Positions 6,819 to 15,652 of a stretch of DNA of 42,781 bases are shown here, one piece after another. This DNA is from a virus: the IMG/VR virus record IMGVR_UViG_3300030107_007093, positions 1-42,781 of that record; one strand, 5' to 3'. The notes beneath the pieces are model-generated. The model saw only the letters and a program-made list of their open reading frames with translations, was not told where the DNA came from and did not search any database. How positions within the stretch are numbered: position 1 is the first letter of the stretch; each line of letters opens with the position of its first letter. The translations under genes and the position numbers were made by a program.

Positions 6819-8153
6819 ATGACTGTACAAAGTTCACTCTATAAAAAGTTTATAATAATATCTGCTGATGGTGAAAGATCGGTAACTATAGATTATGGGG
6901 ATTTCAGAGTTCTTAATATCTATTATTATGAAAATATATTATCTCCAAATATAACTGGAGTAGTTACTATTACAAGTACAATTGTAACGAAATCTGCAAC
7001 GGATATTCAAGAAAGAATGGGATCTTTACATAGTTCACTTCCTTTAGAAGTAGGGTGTGAATTATTGATTCATATTCAAGATCCTATTGGAGAAGGTTTA
7101 AATTTTTCATCTGAGGAGAATCCTCATGAGAGATTTTATGTGAATGAGGTGCAAGTTTTAAAGAGAACTTCTACTTCCGAAACTATCCAATTAAGATTTA
7201 TTTCTAATATAGGATGGAAGAATACTACTAGGAGAGTAACCAGACATTATGCAGGGAGAATTACTGAATCTGTAAGAAATATTCTAAAAAATGAATTAAG
7301 ATTACCTGATGATAAAATTGAGATTGACCCTTCTAGTAATTCCTATTCATTTGCTGGAATGACGAAGAGACCTTTTGATTTAATTGTAATGTTGGCGAAA
7401 CAATCCATACCTCAAAATACTGTAAATCCTGGTTATTTGACTTTTGAAACTAAAAGTGGATTTAAATATCTGTCTGTTGATACTTTAGTTAATTCTACTC
7501 CTTATCCTCAAGATTATTCTTATTATGGTTTTAATGAATCATCTTATGAACCTGGAGATGATAAGAATAATAATTTTAAAATAGCTTCTTTAACTGTTTC
7601 TCAGGATCAAAATCTTGTACTTCAAATTGAATCTGGAGTATATGCAAATAAGACTATATTTTTCGATCCTGCAACTTATAAATTTACTGAAATTGATATT
7701 TCTGTAAATACTGATGAGTTATTTAAAAACCCTAAGTTTTCTACATTAGGTAAACAACCATCAATTCCTAAACTATTACAAGATGATTTTGATTCGGGAA
7801 CTAAATTCCATCGAGTCGAAACTGCTATATTAAATGTTGGTGCTAATAAAGAGAGTGTAGCGGTTAATAACAGCCCTCAATTTTATTATGCTGCTTCGGC
7901 AACAAGATATAACTTATTATTTTCTCAACAAACTTCTATTACAATTCCTTGTAATACTGATCTGGAAGCAGGAGATGTATTAAACCTTCAAATTGAAGAT
8001 ATATCCAATAAACCAGATCTTGGTCCAGATCAGCGAAGAGGTGGTAGATATATAATTAAATCTTTATGCCATTATTTTGAACCTGAAAAATCAGTGACAT
8101 CTTTAACATTGATTCGTGATTCCTATGGTTTACATACCAATCAAACTTCTTAA
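6819..8153 (+). CDS. 27: Baseplate hub protein gp27
   Basis: This 444-aa protein matches the gp27 hub (391 aa in T4), the trimeric ring that bridges the tail tube and the gp5 spike. The order of elements fits: the N-terminal beta domain 'ITIDYGDFRVLNIYYYENIL' (here SVTIDYGDFRVLNIYYYE), 'GVVTITSTIV', 'ERFYVNEVQVLKR' and 'IQLRFIS', then the helical 'YAGRITESVRNILKNELRLP' and 'KRPFDLIVMLAKQSI' typical of hub proteins of contractile machines, and a second beta domain ending in 'RYIIKSLCHYFEP'. It is followed six bases later by the gp5 OB-fold gene, the usual gp27-gp5 pairing. An AGGAA ribosome site lies upstream. Confidence 0.78.
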   Translation: MTVQSSLYKKFIIISADGERSVTIDYGDFRVLNIYYYENILSPNITGVVTITSTIVTKSATDIQERMGSLHSSLPLEVGCELLIHIQDPIGEGLNFSSEENPHERFYVNEVQVLKRTSTSETIQLRFISNIGWKNTTRRVTRHYAGRITESVRNILKNELRLPDDKIEIDPSSNSYSFAGMTKRPFDLIVMLAKQSIPQNTVNPGYLTFETKSGFKYLSVDTLVNSTPYPQDYSYYGFNESSYEPGDDKNNNFKIASLTVSQDQNLVLQIESGVYANKTIFFDPATYKFTEIDISVNTDELFKNPKFSTLGKQPSIPKLLQDDFDSGTKFHRVETAILNVGANKESVAVNNSPQFYYAASATRYNLLFSQQTSITIPCNTDLEAGDVLNLQIEDISNKPDLGPDQRRGGRYIIKSLCHYFEPEKSVTSLTLIRDSYGLHTNQTS

Positions 8154-8158
8154 TACCC

Positions 8159-8884
8159 ATGCCAAATTCTTCTGCTGACTCTAGTTTCTATGGATTAGGA
8201 ACCCACGAATGGATTGGGAGAGTGTTACCATATAAAAGTCAAGATTTGCAACAAAAAGGTTGGGCAGGTTTTGGTCTTCGAAGAAGAGTTGCCATCATGG
8301 GATATCATCCTATGAGTAAAGCGGAAATAAGAGATGATCAAATTGTGTTTGCTTTAGTTGCTCTTCCTACTGTTGCAGGATCAGGAGCAGCAGGTAGAAA
8401 AATGAGTATTAGAATATCTCAAGGGGATGTGGTTCTTGGTAAATTTTTAGATGGGGATGCTAGACAAAATCCTATTATTTTACATGTTTTAGGTAGAAGT
8501 CAAGATATAGAATATGGATCGGGGAGATTTGATTCAAAGACTGGATTTGTTGGTTCTATTAAACCAAATAATTTAAATCCTCCTTACAAAGGGAATCGTA
8601 CACAAGAATTTAATACTGATGTTCAAGAAGGAACTCCAAGTGCTCGTAATCCAACAACTAAACAGAATAGAAGTAATAAAAAAGCAGTAGAAAGATTACA
8701 AGAATCTGGGTTACCTACTACTCCTACAGTTGGAGCAATTCCTCCACCTCCTATAAAACTTGTTGAGGTAATAGAACCAACCATAGAGGAAACTCCAGTT
8801 GATACAGAATTGGAAGAAGCAAGAAAAAATTATACTATTAGTGGTATTTCTACTGATCCAGCCTTTTTACCATTCCTGAAGTAA
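8159..8884 (+). CDS. 5: gp5-like baseplate spike OB-fold protein
   Basis: This 241-aa protein corresponds to the N-terminal OB-fold of the T4 spike gp5 (575 aa). Evidence is the opening 'WIGRVLPYKSQDLQQKGWAG', 'GLRRRVAIMGYHPMSKAEI', 'IVFALVALPTVAGSG', 'ISQGDVVLGKFLDGDARQNPIILHVLG', the pattern of an OB-fold that docks on gp27. Residues after about 140 are Pro/Asn-rich and low complexity, with no muramidase motif such as the T4 lysozyme catalytic segment. The beta-helix needle that completes T4 gp5 is found as a separate gene at 11528. gp5 therefore appears split and lysozyme-free here. Many cyanophage annotations call such genes 'hub and tail lysozyme' by position alone. Confidence 0.7.
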   Translation: MPNSSADSSFYGLGTHEWIGRVLPYKSQDLQQKGWAGFGLRRRVAIMGYHPMSKAEIRDDQIVFALVALPTVAGSGAAGRKMSIRISQGDVVLGKFLDGDARQNPIILHVLGRSQDIEYGSGRFDSKTGFVGSIKPNNLNPPYKGNRTQEFNTDVQEGTPSARNPTTKQNRSNKKAVERLQESGLPTTPTVGAIPPPPIKLVEVIEPTIEETPVDTELEEARKNYTISGISTDPAFLPFLK

Positions 8885-8897
8885 TTTTATAATTGTT

Positions 8898-8905
8898 GAT
8901 AAATA
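8898..8905 (+). promoter_or_regulatory. Late-type promoter before the 865-aa gene
   Basis: GATAAATA sits 22 bases before the ATG at 8928 in a 43-base gap, the only sizeable gap between 6819 and 22133. AGGAAA follows as a ribosome site. Confidence 0.45.
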
Positions 8906-8927
8906 ATTAATAGGAAATAATAACGTT

Positions 8928-11525
8928 ATGGCAAACGAGCAGAGTTTAAATTGGAGAGAGGAACTTCTAAAAAAAGCTAAAGAGATTGATGCCCAGAATG
9001 AAATTTTGGTAAATTATCTGAATGATCAAGAGGAAGTTCTTATTGCTGATGCAGGGGTTTTTTCAGTTCCTACAATATATTGGGGTTTAGTATCATTAGC
9101 TACATTAATTGGAGCTGTAGGCACATTGGAACAAGGTCTAGATCTATTCAATAATCATCGTGCATTTAAAGATCTTAATGGGACTTTTCAGGGAAATCTA
9201 AATGAAAGTCTTATCCATAGCCAAACTTCCAAAGGTTTAGATAAAAGTGATCAAAGTAAAATTGGAGACGAAAGGTTTTTCGTTCAGCAACCTCTCAATT
9301 TAACTGGAGAAAAGAATGAGGTTCTTCCTACATCACAAATTGAGGCTATACAAGAGATTGTTACTGCTGAGAACTCTGGTATAAATATTAACTTATCCAA
9401 AGATCAACAAAAAATAGTAAGGGAAGTAATAGCACAAAATAGTGATAAACTAAATCTGAGTGCTACTATTGATCCTCAATCTTTATCACCAACCCCAACC
9501 TCACTTCCAACTCCAGAGAATATTGCAGTAACAAATACAGCTCAATTTGGTGGTGGAACTAGAACTAGAACTATAGAATTGACTGGTGCTCAACGGGCTC
9601 AGGCGATGGCAAGGCAGAGAGTATTGGAGGGTAGAGATACAGTTACTGGAGAATTAAAAGGAGAAGTAGAAATAGGAGAAATAACAAACACAGGTCAATT
9701 TGGAAGAGTGGTTGAGGAAGAAGTACTTGATGTTGATGGAGCAGCAGCAATTGCTGCAGCAATTGTTGCAGGTGCAAATACTAATACTGTAACTGAGGCA
9801 GCTGCAGTTGCAGGGGTTCTTCCCTTAGCACAAACTCCTAATGTACATAATGAGATTAGTGATAGCACAGTAACGGGGAAAAAAATTATACAAGCGGATC
9901 CGTGTAAAGATAGTACTTTTAGTGATTCAAAAGCAGCTATTGAGAATTTATTTTCTAAAATAATGGGGCCAGGTTCTGCAGTGTTAAATTTACCAATGGC
10001 AATTAAAGATACTGCAGGTATTGTTGGTAGATCTATGAACAAATTTGCTAATAAAATAACAGGTGCTTTAAATGAACAATTGCAGAAATTAATTAGGCGA
10101 GGGATGGAAGTAAAAGCATTATCTATATTATCAACCGTAGGTTCGGCCGGTGTGACGATGCCAATTGCACTTGCTAAAATTAAAGTTGTTCAAACAGCCT
10201 TATTGCCAGCTATTAAAAAGTTGTTCGATGGTATTTTTTGTGCTGGAAAAAGAATTGGTGATGCAATACCTGGTGCTGTAGAAGATTTACTTACAGCAGC
10301 AGTACCAAATATTCTTGATGGTCCACTTTGTGCTGTGGAGGAATTGGTAGGAGCTCTTTCCACTAAAATTATTAGTATGGCAGATTCTTTAGTAGCTCCT
10401 CTTTTAGGTGGTGTTACTAAGGTATTAGGTTTTGGTCTTAATATTAAAAATTTTCTATTTGAAGGAATTAATTTCTTAGATAAAGCTAGTGGATTTTTTA
10501 ATTGTGGAGAAACTCCAGATTGCCCTGCAAACACTGTTTATAGAAATTCTATAGGAGATCAAAAAGACACTTCAGAAGCAGAGTCTAAAAAAAGTTGGCA
10601 GACATCTCTTCTGAAGGCAGCTGAAAGAACAGCAAATCTGTTAAAGAGAGGAAAAGAAGTTGGAAGGGTTGCTCCAAGTAATGTTGCTGGTGTAATAGGT
10701 AATGTAGCAGATTCTATTAGTGAAGGTTTAGGCCCCTTAAATAGTCCTGATTTTCTAAATGTAGTATCTGGTGCAGGTATTGTAGGTGCAGCAACAAGTG
10801 CAACTGAGGCATTTGAGAAAACATATGGTGAATGGGAGATTTTTGGAAGTAAAGCTGTTGGCATATCATCGGTGAAGTTGGGGGATGTAGAAGAAAGAGA
10901 ACCTGATTGTAATGCTGGAAATGTATTTGAATGTGGATTACCTAAAGTAGAATTCTTTGGTGGAGGTGGTATTGGAGGTGCTGGAAAAGTTCTTATTGGA
11001 AAAATCAGGAAGAAGTTCAATTATGATAAAATATATGAGGATGTAAGAAGAACTGCTAGTATTGTTGGAATAGAGATGTCAGATGGAGGTAGTGGATACA
11101 CTTCTCCTCCTATTGTAACTATTACGGATAGTTGTGATAAAGGTTATGGTGCGTATGCATCCGCCAATATAGATCAAAATCCACAATCACCTACGTATGG
11201 TCAGATTTTAAGTGTATCTATGATTACTGTTGGTGAAAATTATCCTGCCGAAGAGGAAGAAGTTCCATTATATGTGGATGGAGTGGTTATTGATAATCCA
11301 GGAGAGGGATATCAAGAGGGAGATACTTTAGATAATTTCAAATTGACTATTGTGGATGGAGAAATAAAGAATGTTAGCATCGTTAATAGACTTCCCTACA
11401 ATGATTTACCTGAACTAAATATTAATACTGAACTTGGTTTTGGTGCAGTGCTTCGACCTTTAATGTCTAAAACTAGACCTCCAGGTGAAGTGCTTCGAGT
11501 TATTGATTGTGTTGGTAAGGTTTAA
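8928..11525 (+). CDS. Large virion structural protein (baseplate region)
   Basis: This 865-aa protein is not recognised by function. A hydrophobic segment near residues 43-65 (VFSVPTIYWGLVSLATLIGA) could be a membrane or buried helix. Residues 85-215 are Gln/Asn/Thr-rich. An Ala-rich helix follows (VDGAAAIAAAIVAGA, near 270). Amphipathic helices lie at about 340-520 with scattered cysteines. The end, from residue about 720, has beta modules with 'SDGGSGYTSPPIVTI' and 'VIDNPGEGYQEGDTL', a GGxGY-type repeat also present in the fibre proteins at 12205 and 28001. It sits between the two gp5-like parts, so a role in the spike, hub or tape measure is likely but unproven. No lysozyme or peptidase motif was seen. 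A late-type promoter precedes it. Confidence 0.75.
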   Translation: MANEQSLNWREELLKKAKEIDAQNEILVNYLNDQEEVLIADAGVFSVPTIYWGLVSLATLIGAVGTLEQGLDLFNNHRAFKDLNGTFQGNLNESLIHSQTSKGLDKSDQSKIGDERFFVQQPLNLTGEKNEVLPTSQIEAIQEIVTAENSGININLSKDQQKIVREVIAQNSDKLNLSATIDPQSLSPTPTSLPTPENIAVTNTAQFGGGTRTRTIELTGAQRAQAMARQRVLEGRDTVTGELKGEVEIGEITNTGQFGRVVEEEVLDVDGAAAIAAAIVAGANTNTVTEAAAVAGVLPLAQTPNVHNEISDSTVTGKKIIQADPCKDSTFSDSKAAIENLFSKIMGPGSAVLNLPMAIKDTAGIVGRSMNKFANKITGALNEQLQKLIRRGMEVKALSILSTVGSAGVTMPIALAKIKVVQTALLPAIKKLFDGIFCAGKRIGDAIPGAVEDLLTAAVPNILDGPLCAVEELVGALSTKIISMADSLVAPLLGGVTKVLGFGLNIKNFLFEGINFLDKASGFFNCGETPDCPANTVYRNSIGDQKDTSEAESKKSWQTSLLKAAERTANLLKRGKEVGRVAPSNVAGVIGNVADSISEGLGPLNSPDFLNVVSGAGIVGAATSATEAFEKTYGEWEIFGSKAVGISSVKLGDVEEREPDCNAGNVFECGLPKVEFFGGGGIGGAGKVLIGKIRKKFNYDKIYEDVRRTASIVGIEMSDGGSGYTSPPIVTITDSCDKGYGAYASANIDQNPQSPTYGQILSVSMITVGENYPAEEEEVPLYVDGVVIDNPGEGYQEGDTLDNFKLTIVDGEIKNVSIVNRLPYNDLPELNINTELGFGAVLRPLMSKTRPPGEVLRVIDCVGKV

Positions 11526-11527
11526 TT

Positions 11528-12205
11528 ATGTCAAACGGTTACGATGATGGAAGACAACAGAATAATTATGGAAATCTTATTATAGAGTCTGGTAAGGATG
11601 ATAGTGTTGGTGATGTTGGTGGAGGTGAAGCATTTTCCCTTAAAGGAACCAATAAGCAAGGTAATAGATTTATCTTAGCTCATCATGATGGTGGTATTAC
11701 TAGAACTGAAACTGAACAAACTCTTCAAGTAGATTGTGGTGCTAAGAAAAATACTGATGGAACTGCTTTACAAGTAACTGCTCATACAGGAAAAGTTGCT
11801 ATAAATTCAGAAAAAAGTCATATTCTTCTTAAAGCAAGTAAAACTATCACTTTAGAGGCGAATGATATCATTCTTAAAGGTACTAATCTTATTCAAATAG
11901 GAGGCCCTTCTTCTTCTGATACGAGAGAAATTAAGATAATGGCTCAAGCAGTACCTGTGACTGGACCAGGCGGAACGACAGATCTTCTTAAGCATTTAAA
12001 AATAAATTCTTTTTTAGTTGCATCCACTGGACCATTGAGTTTGGTGAGTAGTCTTGCAGAAGGAATTGGAGGGAGTTTTTCAGATGATCTCGGAGCTCTT
12101 GCTGGTAGTAAAATAGGTGCAGGAATAGGTGGGGCAATTGGAGGCCCTGTTGGTACTGCGATTGGTAGTAAAATTGGATCACAAGTTGGATCAGAAATAG
12201 TATAA
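11528..12205 (+). CDS. Central spike beta-helix protein (gp5 C-terminal-like)
   Basis: This 225-aa protein looks like the needle part of gp5/gpV-type spikes. Short beta repeats fill residues 20-125, for example 'GEAFSLKGTNKQGNRFILAHHDGG', 'LQVTAHTGKVAINSEKSHIL', 'LKASKTITLEANDIILKGT' and 'NLIQIGG'. The xxITLEANDIxLKG pattern is typical of triple-stranded beta-helices at the tip of T4 gp5 and of Mu gp45-like spikes. The C-terminal 55 residues form a glycine-zipper tail (GAGIGGAIGGPVGTAIGSKI), an unusual addition. It starts two bases after the 865-aa gene and its stop overlaps the next start (TAATG). It probably works with the OB-fold protein at 8159 to form the complete spike (inference). Confidence 0.65.
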   Translation: MSNGYDDGRQQNNYGNLIIESGKDDSVGDVGGGEAFSLKGTNKQGNRFILAHHDGGITRTETEQTLQVDCGAKKNTDGTALQVTAHTGKVAINSEKSHILLKASKTITLEANDIILKGTNLIQIGGPSSSDTREIKIMAQAVPVTGPGGTTDLLKHLKINSFLVASTGPLSLVSSLAEGIGGSFSDDLGALAGSKIGAGIGGAIGGPVGTAIGSKIGSQVGSEIV

Positions 12206-15200
12206 TGTCAGGAATTAACATAGATTTTTCACAAACAGGTAACTCAGCATTTGAGAATGTTTATATTTATGGCCTTCTTGACTATGATTTTAGTAGTGAT
12301 ATAAGAACGTTTAAAGGTTTAACTGTAAGAGATAATTTTAATCTTGAACAAGATTTACTGGTTCAAGGTCAATCTTGGGTTACTGGTATTGCAACTTTTG
12401 CTGATGATGTAGATATTTTTGGTGAATTAGATATTGATTATCTAACAGTAAAACAGAGATTTCAAATTGGTGCTGGTGGTACTATATTTGTTGGTTTTAA
12501 TACTGGTCCATATAGTAATAATATAGGTATAGGAAGCACTACTCCTGAGTGGAAATTACAAATTAATAGTCAAGACTCATCTGTAGTGGTTAGTTCTGGG
12601 GGTACGGTTGGTTTAGGAACAACTACCCCCTATGGTTCGTGGGTTGCAGGTAATACTGAATATAGTGATATAGCACAAGGGCCGTTAAAACTTGATATTC
12701 ATGGTAGTGTTCACGTTGATAGGAATATTTACGATTCTGTTGGATCTCCGGGTTTAAATGGATATTGGTTAAAACGAGATGAGCGTGGTATTAGATGGCA
12801 ACCGACACCTCCTAGTGTAGATCAAGAAGGAATAAAACTTCAAGATGAAGGTGAATATGTTCCAGTAGCAGTTGGTCTTGCTCAAACTTTTTCGGAAATT
12901 AATTTTGTTCAAAGTAATAGTCTTGGTCTTGGAACAGATACTCTTATTCCTACTGCACAAGATCCTCTTAATCCAACTGGTTTAGCAACAGTATTTACTT
13001 TTGATTTATGGGGATTTGAGGGTGTAGGGGATGATGCCTCCATTTATAGAATGACCAATGTGGGTATTCTTACCGATCTTCCTGTATTACCATTCCAAGT
13101 TGGAGCAGGTGGAACTAATAGTTTTGTGGTTACGGGGGTTGGATCTGTTGGTATAGCTACAACTAATCCTACTCAAATGCTTCAAGTTGGTATTGGTGGA
13201 ACTAATACTACTGTTGTTACTGAAAAAGCATGGGTTGGTATTGGAACTATTAATCCTCAATATGGTTTAGATGTTCATAGAGATGCTTATTTTAGAGAAA
13301 CAGTTACAGTTGATAAGCATACAGAATTGAATGATACTTTAAATGTTGATGGTGCTGCTACATTCCAAGATGATGTAACTATCAATGCTGATAATAAAGA
13401 ATTTAAGATACAAAATAATTTTAGTGACACTAAATTTAGTGTTGATACTGATAATGGTAATACAGTAATTGAAGGAACGGTAGATATTAATAATGCTACA
13501 GAGGCATCAAATGTTGATGATGGAGGAGCATTAACAGTTAAAGGTGGAACTTCAATAAAGAAACAGGTATATATTGGTGGTATTACTAGAATACAATCTG
13601 CTCAAGGAGCATCTTCTGCTGCCAGTGGTGCTTTACAAGTTACTGGTGGGGTTGGAATTGGTCAAAATTTATATGTTAATGAGAATTTAGATGTTTCTGG
13701 TAATAGTCAGTTAGGAGATGCTATTACTGATAGTACAGTAGTTGCTGGTACTTTAAAGGTAGAATCCCCTACTGATTCTACATCTAAAGATACTGGAGCC
13801 ACTATTTTAGAAGGTGGAATGGGTGTTGAGAAAAGTGTTAATATTGGTTTAAATTTAGGTGTTGTTGGGATTACAACAACTAAGAATTTAAAGGTTGCTG
13901 GTGTTTCTACTTTTAATGGTAATATAGAATTAGAATCTCATATAGTAGATATTAATGATGAGATTGGAGTTGGTGCAGCTCAAACTGATTGGCGTTTAGC
14001 ATCTGTAGGAAGTGGTGTCTCATGGAGACCATCGGGTGTTCAGACTAAAAATGCTATCTGGGTTTCTGTGAATGGTATGGATAGTAATAGTGGATTGTTA
14101 GAAGGAGATGCAAAAAGAACTATTGGTGCTGCGGCTGCAATAGCACAATCAGGCGATACTATTATTGTTCGTTCAGGTGTTTATAAAGAAAATAATCCAA
14201 TTGGTCTTAGAACTGAGGTTACAGTTTCTGGTGAAGATTTAAGATTGGTGACAGTCGTTCCTCTTAATACTAATAAAGATGTATTTCAGGTAAGAGCAGG
14301 GTGTTTAATACAAAATATGAACTTTGCGGGTCAAACTAGCACTACTAATCATCCAAATTGTGGTGCTGTAGCATTTCCTCCAACTGCAGTAGGTATTACT
14401 GGTGGTGTAGATTTTCAAGCCATAACTGGATATACTAATCTTGGACCTGCTAACCAAGGCCCAGATAGAATAGATCCATCAAAAGGTGCAAGATATAGAA
14501 GTCCATATGTAAGGAATTGCACTAATTTTATGACTGGTAGTGTTGGAATGAAAATCAATGGTGATTATGTCAATGCAGCATTTACTGGTGTTAATGATTT
14601 AGGTCAAGATTTGAAATCCATGGTGTGTGATTCATTCACACAATATAATCAGGCAGGTGTAGGAGTATCACTTACTAATAATGCATATGCTCAGTTAGTT
14701 TCTATCTTTACGATTGGATGTGATATTGCAATATTTGCGGGTAGTGGAGGTCAGTGTGATTTAACAAACTCTAACTCATCATTCGGTAACGTTGGATTGA
14801 AAGCAGATGGTATTGGGGATGTTGAGTTTACTGGTCTTACTAATGTAAGTTCAATTGCGGGTCAAGATACTATCCCAGTTAAAAATGTTAGAGATGAGGA
14901 GGGTAATTTTAGAAAACCATTTGATGGTCAGGGAGCATATTTCCAAATTAATTTAGATAATTATCCTGATACTCCTGCTGCAGGTATATTAACAGCACCT
15001 CTTCAATTTGTTAGAAGTATTGATATTCTTGATGGTGGCACGGGTTATTCTCCTGGTTCTCCACCTAATGTTACTATTCCAAATCCTCAAGGCCCAGAAG
15101 CAATTTTACCAGAATTTTCTGCGAATGTAAGTGCTGCAGGAACTATTTCTTCGATTGATGTAATTGCAAGTGGTAGAAACTTCTTACCTAATCAAGAACT

Positions 15201-15651
15201 TACGGTTACTTTCTCTAGTGGAAATGCTGTTGCTAAAGTAAATACAGATCCTGTATTATATACTATCAGTGAAGCAACAGAACCTGATGAGTTGATTGGA
15301 TTATCAAATGTGACATTTAATGAATTTATTCCATATGCTATTGGAGCTGGAGTAAGTGTTGCTTTTTCAAGGTTAAGTCGTATTATTACCAGTTCACATT
15401 CCTTTGAATATGTTGGTGCTGGTACCGACCTAAATAGAGCAAACCCCTTCCAGGGTGGTGAACCTATTCCTGAAAATGAAGTTATTTCCATTAATGGTGG
15501 GCAAGTTCCATATACCAGTACGGATCAAAAAGGTAACTTCAGAATTGGTGATGGTCTAACCATTGATCAGACTACTTCTACTATTTCTGGAAGAGATTTT
15601 AACAGAGCGATTCAAGCACAATTAACACCATTAATACTTTCGTTGAGATAA
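12205..15651 (+). CDS. Fibre-like virion structural protein, 1148 aa
   Basis: A long modular structural protein of the cyanophage fibre type. Residues 60-600 contain repeated short beta modules (VGIGTINP, 'VTGGVGIGQNLYVNENLDV', 'VAGVSTFNGNIEL'). Residues about 615-900 look like a pectin-lyase-type right-handed beta-helix ('IWVSVNGMDSNSGLLEGDA', 'GDTIIVRSGVYKENNPIGL', 'MKINGDYVNAAFTG', 'LTNSNSSFGNVGLKADG'). A GGTGY module follows, then a conserved terminal knob 'HSFEYVGAGTDLN', 'STDQKGNFRIGDGLTIDQTT' and 'TPLILSL'. The beta-helix and knob are shared with the 1831-aa protein at 28001. A tail-fibre or baseplate-periphery role is inferred. It starts at the TAATG overlap with the spike gene. Confidence 0.75.
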   Translation: MSGINIDFSQTGNSAFENVYIYGLLDYDFSSDIRTFKGLTVRDNFNLEQDLLVQGQSWVTGIATFADDVDIFGELDIDYLTVKQRFQIGAGGTIFVGFNTGPYSNNIGIGSTTPEWKLQINSQDSSVVVSSGGTVGLGTTTPYGSWVAGNTEYSDIAQGPLKLDIHGSVHVDRNIYDSVGSPGLNGYWLKRDERGIRWQPTPPSVDQEGIKLQDEGEYVPVAVGLAQTFSEINFVQSNSLGLGTDTLIPTAQDPLNPTGLATVFTFDLWGFEGVGDDASIYRMTNVGILTDLPVLPFQVGAGGTNSFVVTGVGSVGIATTNPTQMLQVGIGGTNTTVVTEKAWVGIGTINPQYGLDVHRDAYFRETVTVDKHTELNDTLNVDGAATFQDDVTINADNKEFKIQNNFSDTKFSVDTDNGNTVIEGTVDINNATEASNVDDGGALTVKGGTSIKKQVYIGGITRIQSAQGASSAASGALQVTGGVGIGQNLYVNENLDVSGNSQLGDAITDSTVVAGTLKVESPTDSTSKDTGATILEGGMGVEKSVNIGLNLGVVGITTTKNLKVAGVSTFNGNIELESHIVDINDEIGVGAAQTDWRLASVGSGVSWRPSGVQTKNAIWVSVNGMDSNSGLLEGDAKRTIGAAAAIAQSGDTIIVRSGVYKENNPIGLRTEVTVSGEDLRLVTVVPLNTNKDVFQVRAGCLIQNMNFAGQTSTTNHPNCGAVAFPPTAVGITGGVDFQAITGYTNLGPANQGPDRIDPSKGARYRSPYVRNCTNFMTGSVGMKINGDYVNAAFTGVNDLGQDLKSMVCDSFTQYNQAGVGVSLTNNAYAQLVSIFTIGCDIAIFAGSGGQCDLTNSNSSFGNVGLKADGIGDVEFTGLTNVSSIAGQDTIPVKNVRDEEGNFRKPFDGQGAYFQINLDNYPDTPAAGILTAPLQFVRSIDILDGGTGYSPGSPPNVTIPNPQGPEAILPEFSANVSAAGTISSIDVIASGRNFLPNQELTVTFSSGNAVAKVNTDPVLYTISEATEPDELIGLSNVTFNEFIPYAIGAGVSVAFSRLSRIITSSHSFEYVGAGTDLNRANPFQGGEPIPENEVISINGGQVPYTSTDQKGNFRIGDGLTIDQTTSTISGRDFNRAIQAQLTPLILSLR

Positions 15652-15652
15652 T

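Noticed and set aside
9695-11020. Three minus-strand frames of 114-153 aa inside the 865-aa gene
   Set aside because: They are Pro/Ser/Ala-rich reverse-frame shadows of a long coding gene with consistent codon use; no start signals.
8928-11525. 865-aa protein as the missing tail lysozyme
   Set aside because: No muramidase, amidase or peptidase motif is visible; the helical and GGxGY beta segments look structural.
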